Shown: in pieces, positions 24,493 through 33,995 of the stretch | Layout of the letters: each line of letters starts with the position of its first letter | Numbering within the stretch: position 1 is the stretch's first letter | Source of the DNA: Bacteroidales bacterium | GTDB taxonomy: Bacteria; Bacteroidota; Bacteroidia; Bacteroidales; FEN-979 | Length of the DNA stretch: 44,017 nt | Reading direction: 5' to 3' | Assembly: GCA_014860625.1 (NCBI GenBank) | Contig: JACZJJ010000149.1 | Coordinates: 1 to 44,017 of the forward strand | Translations under genes and position numbers: made by a program | The notes under the pieces: model-generated | Seen by the model: the letters and a program-made list of their open reading frames with translations, nothing else | Told to the model about the DNA's origin: nothing | Database searches by the model: none

Positions 24493-27400
24493 ATGAAATC
24501 ACCAATCGGCTTCCATGAGATCCTCCTGATACTGATGCTGGTCATTCCTTATTCGACCAGCCTAGCCCAGGAGCCAAGTGCGGATCCACTGACGGATCTG
24601 CTTCCGGCTACTCTGACAGGCGTTATTTCAAATGGACAGAATGGCAATCCTATCATCGGGGCTAGGATCAGCATCTGGCCTTTAAATACAAACAATGATA
24701 ATTTGTCAGTCATTGGAGGGCAATATACGGTTGCAGCCAGCGCGAATGGATTGTATACTGTGATGGTGACAAAAGCCGGCTATCAGGGAAAAAGTATACC
24801 AAATGTTTCTCTTTTGCCAGGGAACACTACGGTGCTTAATATTTCACTGTTACCTGAACCGTATCCGGTTTCGAATCTTAACGTTTGGGAAGTACCATCA
24901 CAAACTGCTGTAGATATCTATTGGGATTTACCAGTTGGAAATTATGAAATTATATACGACGACGGCATCCAGGAGGATTTTCTTCTGACACAATACCCAT
25001 ACACCCGGTATGCGGTGAAATTCAACCCACAGGCTTATCCTGTCACTGTGAAAGGTGGGAAGGTCAATGTAGGTGAATTATCCAATTATCCTAATGGAGT
25101 GGCCCCATCACATTATTTCCAGATTCAGGTAATGGATGCTACAGGCCCTGGAGGGATGCCGGGCAACTGTAAGGGAACCTATTGGATTGATCCTCTTCCC
25201 AGTCCGTTACCTCCCGACCTTGGATGGATCCCTTTTTCAGGTGTTGAAGCGACCTTTACGAGTGGCCCTTTTTATCTGGTTATGTATCAGGAAACCTCTC
25301 CCACGAATGCTTACGGGATTGCAATTGACAATACAGTAAACCAACTCAGAAGCTTCACATGTATTGGGTCTTCAGGTAATTTGTGGCTCCCCGTAGGTGG
25401 GAACCTGATGCTGCGCGCAGATGTTTGGGGCCGGGGAGGGCCATTACCGCCCCTCGACGGCACGATAGTACCCGAAATGACTTCAGGCTTCTCAACAACG
25501 GGATCAGAGCCGGATCTGATCTCAGGGTATCGGGTTTGGAGGCTACATCCTGGTGAGGAACTTGATCCTGCTGCATGGACGCTGGTTTGGACCACAACAA
25601 ACACGAATGTGGTTGATAATGCATGGGCCACATTACCCTGTGGATTGTATCGATGGGCAGTAGAAGCAATTTATCAGAGCCCTTCAGGAGCCTATTTTTC
25701 AGATGCCGTGTTTTCGCATGCCCTCGAAAAATGCTGGACTACGCCAGTCACCGTGAACCTCCACGCCTGTTGTCCGGGAGTATCTTCGGGGAAGCCGATC
25801 CAGTTGCATCATTTGTCATACGACACCACGTTTATAGAAATAACAGACACCAACGGGACAGCTCACTTCCAGGAGGTTTGGAAAGGGCCATATCATCTTG
25901 ATTTCGCGATGTTTACTTGTTCACAGTATTGTGAAACATTTACGATCACAGGAGATACAACAATTGATATTTATTTGTCATATGCTCCCGCCGACCCAAC
26001 AGAATTCTCTGTGGATGACCAAAGCTTGCTTTCAACATGGAAAGCCCCATACCATCAAATCATCGACTTTACTGAAAACTGGAATTCCGGAAATTTTACG
26101 GCAAACCAGTGGACCGTTTCAGGAGGAATCAATTGGGTGATCTCAGCAGTCACGGGAAATCCACAGCCATCGGCTATGTTCTATTCCTCTCCTCATACAA
26201 CAAATTATAACCAATCCCTGACCACCAAACCACTCTATCTGGGATACGCGCCAAAGACAGAGATTCAGTATGATATCTTTCTGGATAATTATGGGACCAC
26301 CACGGAGAACTCTATGGCTGTTGAAGTCTGGGATGGGGCGGCATGGACTACGTTGAGATCCTATTCCAATCAAGGAGGGAACATACCTTGGACAAGTGAG
26401 TTATTAGATATTTCCTCGCTTAGTGGTCGTACAATAAAGCTCCGTTTCAGAGCAACAGGAGCCGATAGTTATGATATCAACAGCTGGAATGTCGATAATA
26501 TCAAGATTACCGAGAGGGATCTTAGCACCTGTGTTTTGGGCTATAATTTGTATATCAACAATGTACTTTCTGGCATAACCCTGGATACGTTTTACCAGTT
26601 CCCTACTTCTCAGTTGCTTTACGGACAGAACTACACAGCCTGTGTGGAGGCTGTTTTCACAGGCTCCTCTTCACAACTTGTTTGCGATACATTCACCTGC
26701 AACTACCTTACGCCTCCAACGAACCTGATTGTGGAGGCACTTGAATGCAGCGCTTACCTGGTATGGGATAAGCCAAAACTAATGTCCGGAACAACTCCTC
26801 CAGGACTGATCGGATATGCCATCTATCGTGACAGCATCATCGTCCATTACAATGTTGGCCCGGATGCCCTGGAATATTATGATCTCCATCTGGATCCGGG
26901 CCTCTACCAATATGGAGTTAGTGCAATTTACGATCTTACCTTATACGGATTCCCCGGGCAGAATGGAGAATCTGCCATTTGTGATGCCCCTGAAGCCTTG
27001 AATGTGGTATGTGGGGATGCATTACCATTTGAAGAGAGCTGGACAAATGGCACATTCTGGTATAATGAATGGGAATTTGAACCCTCACCGGGAAACTGGA
27101 GTGTCAGTGTTTCGGATGACGGGGAGGCTCCGTATGCTGATTTTTCGTGGGATACCATCCGGACAAACTATAGCTATTCATTGATCAGCCGTACGCTGAA
27201 TGCTTCAGCCTGGACCTGTGCCGATCTCTGGTTTGATTTTGAATACCAGCTGATTGATAGATACTCTGGCGGAACTGAAAAGCTGGCCGTTGACATTTTT
27301 TATGATAAATCCTGGCATCCGCTGATAGAGTACGTGAATAATGCGTCTGTGGAGTGGAAGGCGATGCACATTTCAATTGATTCAATTGCCGGTAAAGCCT

Positions 27401-28065
27401 TTTTTGTCCGGTTTGTTGCAAGTGGAGAGAATTCATCCAACATTTTCCACTGGTCAATTGATAACATTCATCTATACGGATTGTGCAGGCCTCCGCTAAA
27501 TCCGGAGTTTACTACTTCTGGCCAGGCGATTACCCTTACATGGACAGCTCCGGGATGTGGAAATGTAGCAGGCTATAACATCTATCGCACCGATTCGTCC
27601 GGAAGCCCACCCTTCTTTATCCTGAATGAATTACCCATAACAGAAACTACCTATACGGATATAATCCCTGCAGGATGGTCGGCCCTGCCCTTAAAATATT
27701 ATTTCACGACTACATTTAATGAACCGGATACTGCATTTTTTCTTTGTGAATCAGTTTCTTCAGACACCCTGACAGTTGATTTGGTAACTACGCCTGAGCT
27801 TCAAAGGCCTTCAATTGTAATATATCCCAATCCCACAACAGGAATTACGAATTACGAATTACGAATTGCGAAATCAGGATTTGTGAATCTTTCACTAGTT
27901 ACTATTTCCGGAATTGAGGTTGCAGATGTTGTTTGCAAGGATCTTCCGTCCGGAAATCATACCTTCACGTTTGATGCAACCGATATTCCTGCAGGAGTCT
28001 ATTTGCATCAGCTCAGGATTGACGGAACACTTCAGTCATCGGGGAAACTGGTGATTATCCATTGA
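24493..28065 (+). CDS. Large T9SS-secreted adhesin-like protein
   Basis: 1190 residues from the ATG at 24493 (the track start precedes the signal peptide). Signal peptide MKSPIGFHEILLILMLVIPYSTSLAQ is followed by a carboxypeptidase-regulatory-like domain (residues about 38-115, TGVISNGQNGNPIIGARI), Fn3-like modules (ISGYRVWRLHPGEE), two MAM/cleaved-adhesin-like jelly-roll domains (about 523-675 and 846-994, each with SWNVDNIKI or HWSIDNIHL near the end), another Fn3 module, and a T9SS sorting domain from about 1106 (IVIYPNPTTG). Cleaved-adhesin domains mediate surface binding in gingipain-like proteins; here there is no protease domain. A heptamer tract lies within the sorting domain. Confidence 0.88.
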   Translation: MKSPIGFHEILLILMLVIPYSTSLAQEPSADPLTDLLPATLTGVISNGQNGNPIIGARISIWPLNTNNDNLSVIGGQYTVAASANGLYTVMVTKAGYQGKSIPNVSLLPGNTTVLNISLLPEPYPVSNLNVWEVPSQTAVDIYWDLPVGNYEIIYDDGIQEDFLLTQYPYTRYAVKFNPQAYPVTVKGGKVNVGELSNYPNGVAPSHYFQIQVMDATGPGGMPGNCKGTYWIDPLPSPLPPDLGWIPFSGVEATFTSGPFYLVMYQETSPTNAYGIAIDNTVNQLRSFTCIGSSGNLWLPVGGNLMLRADVWGRGGPLPPLDGTIVPEMTSGFSTTGSEPDLISGYRVWRLHPGEELDPAAWTLVWTTTNTNVVDNAWATLPCGLYRWAVEAIYQSPSGAYFSDAVFSHALEKCWTTPVTVNLHACCPGVSSGKPIQLHHLSYDTTFIEITDTNGTAHFQEVWKGPYHLDFAMFTCSQYCETFTITGDTTIDIYLSYAPADPTEFSVDDQSLLSTWKAPYHQIIDFTENWNSGNFTANQWTVSGGINWVISAVTGNPQPSAMFYSSPHTTNYNQSLTTKPLYLGYAPKTEIQYDIFLDNYGTTTENSMAVEVWDGAAWTTLRSYSNQGGNIPWTSELLDISSLSGRTIKLRFRATGADSYDINSWNVDNIKITERDLSTCVLGYNLYINNVLSGITLDTFYQFPTSQLLYGQNYTACVEAVFTGSSSQLVCDTFTCNYLTPPTNLIVEALECSAYLVWDKPKLMSGTTPPGLIGYAIYRDSIIVHYNVGPDALEYYDLHLDPGLYQYGVSAIYDLTLYGFPGQNGESAICDAPEALNVVCGDALPFEESWTNGTFWYNEWEFEPSPGNWSVSVSDDGEAPYADFSWDTIRTNYSYSLISRTLNASAWTCADLWFDFEYQLIDRYSGGTEKLAVDIFYDKSWHPLIEYVNNASVEWKAMHISIDSIAGKAFFVRFVASGENSSNIFHWSIDNIHLYGLCRPPLNPEFTTSGQAITLTWTAPGCGNVAGYNIYRTDSSGSPPFFILNELPITETTYTDIIPAGWSALPLKYYFTTTFNEPDTAFFLCESVSSDTLTVDLVTTPELQRPSIVIYPNPTTGITNYELRIAKSGFVNLSLVTISGIEVADVVCKDLPSGNHTFTFDATDIPAGVYLHQLRIDGTLQSSGKLVIIH
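27840..27881. repeat. Heptamer-periodic tract inside T9SS sorting domain
   Basis: Six units: AGGAATT, ACGAATT (three), GCGAAAT, CAGGATT. It is 42 bp, exactly 14 codons, and encodes ITNYELRIAKSG right after the YPNPTTG motif, so it is frame-neutral as it stands. Confidence 0.85.
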
Positions 28066-28088
28066 TAGTTATGTGGTGCCAGAAAGTT

Positions 28089-28808
28089 TCATGAAATCAC
28101 CTTCAGGGAGGGGATTTTTTCCAGAGCAATTTCGATAAATTTCATATGCTTCTGGCTCATAGAGAAGAGCATGATCTCAAATATATTCCCGATTTCGCTC
28201 TCTTTCAGGAATTTAATGGTGGGTTCTTCTTTCAGGTTACTCCAGGGAGTGTTCAGGATCGTATCACGGATTCGTGATTCAGCAACCGATTTACTTATTT
28301 CGTTGTTAACCTGAATATGGATCGTATGCGCCGCCAATGCTTCTGTGTGTGTCACTTCTGAAATCACTTCATGGTTTAGTCTGGAATACGGAACCCGGAG
28401 CAACTGACCGTCATCCGTACGGATCCTGATATAGGTCAGGTGCTGGGATTTGATATTTCCGGAAAGTCCTCCGAAACGGATATGTGTACCGGATTTTAAA
28501 TTGTGCTTCACCTTAAATATGACGCCTGCGAAGATGTCGCGGAAGAGGAACCAGGAAAAGAAACCGACAACAATGAAAATAAGGGCAATAACGAGATATT
28601 GGTAATAAAACTTTCCCCGGAATAGGTAATCCAGAGCCCAGAAAATATAGGATAGCCAGATAATGAATTCAATAGCCGAGAAAAGAGTAATACGGAAATT
28701 CCAATCCGGATATCGCTTTGCCAATCGTTTTAACCCTATTCTGACGGCCTTCAGCATCAAAAAGGCCATTAATGCAACAAAAAAGGCGATGATAAATTTC
28801 ATGATCAT
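28089..28808 (-). CDS. MscS-family channel-like protein, second copy
   Basis: 239 residues. Hydrophobic helices lie near 1-20, 42-62 and 68-90, then the pore-beta junction FRDIFAGVIFKVKHNLKSGTHIRFGG and a beta domain (GNIKSQHLTYIRIRTDDGQLLRVPYSRL). It is paralogous to the protein at 9162-9884 in length, layout and motifs. The ATG overlaps the stop of the permease-ATPase gene by 4 bp (ATGA), indicating translational coupling; an alternative ATG lies two codons in. It is convergent with the adhesin-like gene with only 23 bp between stops. Confidence 0.84.
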   Translation of the reverse strand: MIMKFIIAFFVALMAFLMLKAVRIGLKRLAKRYPDWNFRITLFSAIEFIIWLSYIFWALDYLFRGKFYYQYLVIALIFIVVGFFSWFLFRDIFAGVIFKVKHNLKSGTHIRFGGLSGNIKSQHLTYIRIRTDDGQLLRVPYSRLNHEVISEVTHTEALAAHTIHIQVNNEISKSVAESRIRDTILNTPWSNLKEEPTIKFLKESEIGNIFEIMLFSMSQKHMKFIEIALEKIPSLKVIS

Positions 28809-31800
28809 AACAATCCCTCCCTTTTAAATGTACGCATGAGATGAGGCTCAACGAAACCATTCACCATATACAAGTCTTCTTTCATTTTTTCTATCAGCCC
28901 GGCTCTTGACAGGGAGCCGATGATGGCTCTTGTCCATGCTTCATCCGACTGAAATATTTTCTGAATTCGTTCATAGGTCAACCATTTATGGACGATCATT
29001 TGGACCAGAACGACTTTCCAGTCATCATCCATCTCTGACAGGATTCTTGTATCCGGGATGTAAGGAGGCCGGATATGGATCTTATGGTCTGATATTCTGA
29101 CGATGTTTCCTATCCAGGCTTTGAGGGCTGTTCCGGGATTTCCTTCCGAATAGTCGAAGTACCTGTTGAATAGTCTCGCCATCTCTATTTCCGAGAGTTC
29201 TCCCTCTTCCTTTTTGTGCAGGATAAACTTCATGCTGCTCGAACGTTGCCTGCGAATAATCATCTCTTTGAGCTCCATGGAATCTAAGGGTCTCAAAGGG
29301 ATAACGCTGATGAATTCATTCTGCAGGTCTATCAATTTATTTATAAATTCAAAAGCGAACGTGTTCATGTTTAAAACAAACAGGAATTTATTCCCATAGT
29401 TGTTGATCAGGTCGATGAGAAGTCTGACTACACCCCATCCTTCGGTCGAACGCTCCCACCAGCATTCAACATCATGAATAATAAAAACACTGTCTTGGGA
29501 AAGCGATTCCAGGATCTCATTCAGATTCCCCTGTGTTTTGGTAACTCTCCGGAACTCATCCACGAATTCTGACGGATTGGCAGACCCTTCTGGTAGAGGG
29601 AAAAGATGGTAAACTTTCTCCTTTGGAAAGAGCTTACCGGTGATATTCTTGCAGAAAGTGGTCTTCCCCGAATTTCTTCCTCCGATAATCATGATCCCTC
29701 CGGGGATGCCCGACTGATACCGTCTGACAGCTGTCCTGAAAACCTCTTCATCTTTTTTCCGACTGATCCAGAAATCTTCACTGATGGTGGACTGGCCACT
29801 GAACAGGTTTTTATAAAACTGGGGAAGCAAATCTGTCACCTTTTCTTTTGGGCTGACTGATTCGACCAGGTCAAGGAATTTTTGGTTTCCCGAACTTACC
29901 TGTTCCGACTCCATAATCTTTTTCGCCAATAGAATTCCTTCACTTCTGGAATAGAGTACTCTGGCGGATAAACGGTTGAAAGAACTCCCAATGCGTTCAA
30001 AATAAGCATCAAATGTTCTCATGACTTTTTTGCCCTGGTGCTCCCGGATGAACTGTGAATATTCCGCCACGGTAGAAGGCATTTTATATGCTGATAACTG
30101 AAGGAATACCTCCTGCAGCGAAGTTTCAAAAAAATGAACTATCTGCTCTTTAACCTGCTGGATTTTTTCTTCTTCTTGCAGGATCTTGTGGTAAGCATCT
30201 GCAATAACAGGAGAGGCTACCTCTGTTTTATCGGGCATGTCATCCGGAATATTCTCAAGGGTAAATCGGGTAAGACTGAGAAGGTCCAGAATCTCGAGAA
30301 TAGAATTTTTTAACGTTTGTGATATCGTTTCCAGATGGTCATGAGTAGTGCCCAGGAACCGGGAGTCTATATAAAATCTGGTGATTCTCCTTAATGGAAC
30401 CGTTAAAGCCTCGGTAGCTTCACCGGATGCTTCGTCATTCTTTCGGTAGGAAGTAATGACAAGGCTTTCTGGCAGTGTTTCTGAATATTTCAGGATTTCG
30501 TCTTCAAACCGGCTGAAATCTTTCAACAAGGTGATATGTTCATCAAATGAAGAGAGGTTTATTTTTAATCCGGGGATGTCGGGGAGGGTATCACCGAAAA
30601 TTTGGAGTTTTGACCTGATTGCCTGGAATTCAGCTTTGTAATAGGCATCCAGTTGCATGGCAAAATTCAGGTTCAACTCATTGATCTTATCTTTGATCCG
30701 GCTCTTGTACGACTGCAACAGCACATCCAGATAAATCCGGTTAACCTGCTGCAACGTCATTTCATACCATGATTCAGCAAACAATGAGTTTTGCTGGACC
30801 AACTCCCCGTAATATTTTTTATTCCTTCGTTTTTGCCTGATGCGATAGTTGATATCGACCTTCCCCAGGTCGTTGCTCATTAACTGAAGGTTTTTCCTGA
30901 ACTCCAGTAATAGACGGTGGCAGGCCTGTTCATGCCGGATACTGATCCCAGACTCCAGTTCCCTGATCTTAAACTCAATCTCCTTCTGCCCGGCACTCAC
31001 AACTGTTGAAAAATCTCCCTTTTTTGCGGGTTTATCCAGTAACGTTTCCAACATAGTATCAACGGAAGTAATCAGAGTTCTGCTATCTGACAAATCGGCG
31101 AAAAGGTCATCCTGCAGCTTGTCCAGAAAAGCGGAAAGAAAGAAATGACGATTATTTCGCAGGTAATATTCTGCGATTTCGTGATATCGGATCTTTCCCT
31201 GGATTGTTTTCCGGGAGAAGGGATGAGCCAGGCGTCTTCTGAGTTTGAACCATTTCAACCTGACAGCATCGTTTTTTTTCGGTACAAGATCCTCCTTTTC
31301 GTAAAGGATTTTGAGTCTCAGGGGGAATTTCATTAGGTCCTCGTCGAGTCGATCGATATACCATGTTATCCCGTTTTCAAGTGCATCCCTGAGAATTTTA
31401 AGCTTGATGCTTGTCAGGTCGGTGAAGATCCGGTTTGTATGGAAATAGAAGTCGTTCTTGATTTTAATCAGGGCTTTTGTCCTTCGGTACTTATCAGAGA
31501 GGGCTTTCATTTTTGCTAATCGTGCAAATACCGAATTTACAGCTGTTTTCAGATCACCAGCAACATATTGCATCTCTGCAAACAGAGGAGAGATGGTTTT
31601 TTCGCTGAAAAGGGTAAGTACTTTCTGTCCGTTGATATCTATTTTGCTGATATCCTCATTAATCAGATGGTATTTAGAAGGGTGCAATTCGGGCAGGTCA
31701 AGATGCAATAACGGCTGAGGCTTTTTCCTCTCTTCCTCTCTGATCTCTAACCCGAGATCGAACGTTTCAAACCCCGAAGAACTGTTAACCAGGAAGAAGG

Positions 31801-33904
31801 TTCCAAGAGTTTTTGAATAGATCATGACCTCTTCGTAGGTTTGATCGATATGGTAATACTGCTTATCGGGGATGCCGATAAAAGTCAGATCAGCCTGATC
31901 GGATTCCCGGGAAATGATCTCGTGTTTGGCTAAGCCATCAATGCTGTTGTTGATGATTTTAATCTCAAGGTTTATCCGGTAGTGGTTAATAATTTGTTTC
32001 AGCGTTTTATGCAGGCTTTCCGTCCTTTCCTGTAAATTATTAATCACCAGCAACCTGATATGTGCATCTTTCCATTCTCCGGCTGCAGTGAAATGTCGGA
32101 GCAGGAAGATCGAAAAGGTAAGGTTGCTCCCCCATCCGCTCCACCACACATCTATCTTTTCCTTATTTCCAAATTTTTTCAGGGGGTTATAATAGAGGAA
32201 AGTTGTGTTGAAATCACTCTCTTCAAAGTTTCGGATCAGTCGTAAAAACTTCTCTTTGTTTTTTTCATTTTTACTCCAACCCATAAGGATGGTATTGGGT
32301 TCAACTCCGGAAAAGCCATACACCCGCGCAATCTCATCCATCCCTGAATAGATGTCACGGCATTTATGCTGATGAATCAGTAACTCATCTTTCTTTCCTG
32401 AAGAGGAGAAATAGCGTTTATCTTTTAAAAGTTGCGGATCATCAGACTCCACCAGTTCGAATGCGGAAAGAAGGCCTAGCCTGCCACTAAAGGCTCTTGC
32501 AAATTCGACCAGATGTGGTCGTGCCTTATCCTGGCCGCTGAAAAGAATGATATTGGGCCGCCAGTTTCGGGTGTGGATTACCGATTTGTTCAATCGGGAC
32601 AGGCCGGTTCTGACCAGGGTGGCCCAAACACTGCTCCAGGCATCCCCGGTTTCAAGTACCAGTTGCCTTCTCTTGAGAAAGAAAAACAGGGAGCCAAGGA
32701 TAACAACTGCTCCTATCATGGCCAGGAGGTCCAGTTGTATCATAACAAGGATACAGGCTAAAGAGCCAATGATACTGACCCATGGCGGCGTTTTAAAAGA
32801 AGGCCTGAAATCGGCGCTGGTCAACGATTCAAAAGCAGCGCTCAGGTTTAAAAACCCGTAAGTGGTTATAAAAAAAACAGAAACAATCCGGGCAATTACA
32901 TCCAGATCGCCAATCAGAATACCTGCCTCTGCAATAAAAAAAGTAAGCAGGAGGGCATTTCTGGGTTCCTTTGCGGCGCCTGTACCTAGTGCAAAGATCC
33001 GGGGAGTTATTTTATCCATTGCAGTGGATTGCAGGATCCTGGGAGCAGCGAGAATGCTGCCAAGGGCTGAACTCAATGTAGCGCCCCAAATTCCGGCTAT
33101 CACAAGCTGCGGGACCAGCGCTATCTTGAAGAGCGCCCGTGGATCAGTGGCCAGGAAGTTCCCGTCTACCGTATAAGCAAAGAAAAAAGCAAGACCAATA
33201 TATACGGCCAAACCGATGGCAATAGCCGAAATAGTGCCACCCGGAATAGATTTTTTCGGATCCCTGAGATCGCCCGACATGGAGACCCCGGCTTCAAATC
33301 CGGTCACAGAAGGGAAAAAAATGGCGAATAACACCATCAGGGAAACACCTGTGCCAGAGCCGAAAAAGTTTGGAGCAGCGGGCATATGACTATGATTGCC
33401 AAATAAAATTGACAGGAGCGATAGAAAGATGGCTGCCATGATCAGGTATTGAGCTTTGATGGCCAATGATGTACTGATCAATGTGATGATGGTCACTAAT
33501 ATCAAGATAATGCTGCCCGCAATACGGATATGGTTTATATCCATAGGGAGGTCCCAGTACCCAAGAAAGCTTTCTGCAAAACCGATGAGATAGAGACTGA
33601 CACTAAATGACAACCCAACAAACAATGCCAATCCCAATGTCCCCCCGATGGGAAGGCCCAGGCTTCGGGAAATGATGTAATAGGTCCCTCCCTCTTTCAC
33701 CTTCTTGTCGGTTGCTATCGAAGAAACGCTCAAACCTGTGGTTATCGAGATAAGATGTGCAATCAGGATGATGCCAAGCGTGCCAAATAACCCGGCTTCA
33801 CCGGCAATCATGGGAAGGCGCATATACATGATAACGCCCAGGATGGTAAGAATGGAGGGAGTGAACACCCCGCCAAAAGTTCCAAACTTCTTAATTTTTA
33901 TCAT
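28805..33904 (-). CDS. Giant permease-ATPase fusion, second copy
   Basis: 1699 residues, same architecture as the protein at 9909-15110. APC/SLC12-type permease at about 1-420 (GVFTPSILTILGVIMYMRLP); cotransporter C-domain about 440-740 (RNWRPNIILFSG, EPNTILMGW, DLTFIGIP); long helical middle about 750-1380; P-loop NTPase with Walker A GGRNSGKTT near 1407 and Walker B SVFIIHDVECWWE near 1470; sensor-like FLFVLNM; GNPGTAL; winged-helix-like tail. Note that the Walker B acidic pair is HD here and DD in the first copy. The permease and ATPase parts are clearly alike, while the middle is much more diverged. It is divergent from a cation:proton antiporter. Substrate and coupling unknown. Confidence 0.85.
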   Translation of the reverse strand: MIKIKKFGTFGGVFTPSILTILGVIMYMRLPMIAGEAGLFGTLGIILIAHLISITTGLSVSSIATDKKVKEGGTYYIISRSLGLPIGGTLGLALFVGLSFSVSLYLIGFAESFLGYWDLPMDINHIRIAGSIILILVTIITLISTSLAIKAQYLIMAAIFLSLLSILFGNHSHMPAAPNFFGSGTGVSLMVLFAIFFPSVTGFEAGVSMSGDLRDPKKSIPGGTISAIAIGLAVYIGLAFFFAYTVDGNFLATDPRALFKIALVPQLVIAGIWGATLSSALGSILAAPRILQSTAMDKITPRIFALGTGAAKEPRNALLLTFFIAEAGILIGDLDVIARIVSVFFITTYGFLNLSAAFESLTSADFRPSFKTPPWVSIIGSLACILVMIQLDLLAMIGAVVILGSLFFFLKRRQLVLETGDAWSSVWATLVRTGLSRLNKSVIHTRNWRPNIILFSGQDKARPHLVEFARAFSGRLGLLSAFELVESDDPQLLKDKRYFSSSGKKDELLIHQHKCRDIYSGMDEIARVYGFSGVEPNTILMGWSKNEKNKEKFLRLIRNFEESDFNTTFLYYNPLKKFGNKEKIDVWWSGWGSNLTFSIFLLRHFTAAGEWKDAHIRLLVINNLQERTESLHKTLKQIINHYRINLEIKIINNSIDGLAKHEIISRESDQADLTFIGIPDKQYYHIDQTYEEVMIYSKTLGTFFLVNSSSGFETFDLGLEIREEERKKPQPLLHLDLPELHPSKYHLINEDISKIDINGQKVLTLFSEKTISPLFAEMQYVAGDLKTAVNSVFARLAKMKALSDKYRRTKALIKIKNDFYFHTNRIFTDLTSIKLKILRDALENGITWYIDRLDEDLMKFPLRLKILYEKEDLVPKKNDAVRLKWFKLRRRLAHPFSRKTIQGKIRYHEIAEYYLRNNRHFFLSAFLDKLQDDLFADLSDSRTLITSVDTMLETLLDKPAKKGDFSTVVSAGQKEIEFKIRELESGISIRHEQACHRLLLEFRKNLQLMSNDLGKVDINYRIRQKRRNKKYYGELVQQNSLFAESWYEMTLQQVNRIYLDVLLQSYKSRIKDKINELNLNFAMQLDAYYKAEFQAIRSKLQIFGDTLPDIPGLKINLSSFDEHITLLKDFSRFEDEILKYSETLPESLVITSYRKNDEASGEATEALTVPLRRITRFYIDSRFLGTTHDHLETISQTLKNSILEILDLLSLTRFTLENIPDDMPDKTEVASPVIADAYHKILQEEEKIQQVKEQIVHFFETSLQEVFLQLSAYKMPSTVAEYSQFIREHQGKKVMRTFDAYFERIGSSFNRLSARVLYSRSEGILLAKKIMESEQVSSGNQKFLDLVESVSPKEKVTDLLPQFYKNLFSGQSTISEDFWISRKKDEEVFRTAVRRYQSGIPGGIMIIGGRNSGKTTFCKNITGKLFPKEKVYHLFPLPEGSANPSEFVDEFRRVTKTQGNLNEILESLSQDSVFIIHDVECWWERSTEGWGVVRLLIDLINNYGNKFLFVLNMNTFAFEFINKLIDLQNEFISVIPLRPLDSMELKEMIIRRQRSSSMKFILHKKEEGELSEIEMARLFNRYFDYSEGNPGTALKAWIGNIVRISDHKIHIRPPYIPDTRILSEMDDDWKVVLVQMIVHKWLTYERIQKIFQSDEAWTRAIIGSLSRAGLIEKMKEDLYMVNGFVEPHLMRTFKREGLL

Positions 33905-33938
33905 ATTATCTATATTCCGGTATATTCCACTTATTTAT

Positions 33939-33946
33939 CAAAGTTA
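33939..33946 (-). promoter_or_regulatory. Candidate -7 element for second permease-ATPase
   Basis: TAACTTTG on the minus strand matches TAnnTTTG, 34 bp before the ATG at 33904, in the 91-bp divergent spacer. Confidence 0.45.
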
Positions 33947-33995
33947 TCAGGATATCAAAAATAATAATACTTTTACTGTAAGTAATTTTATTTAG

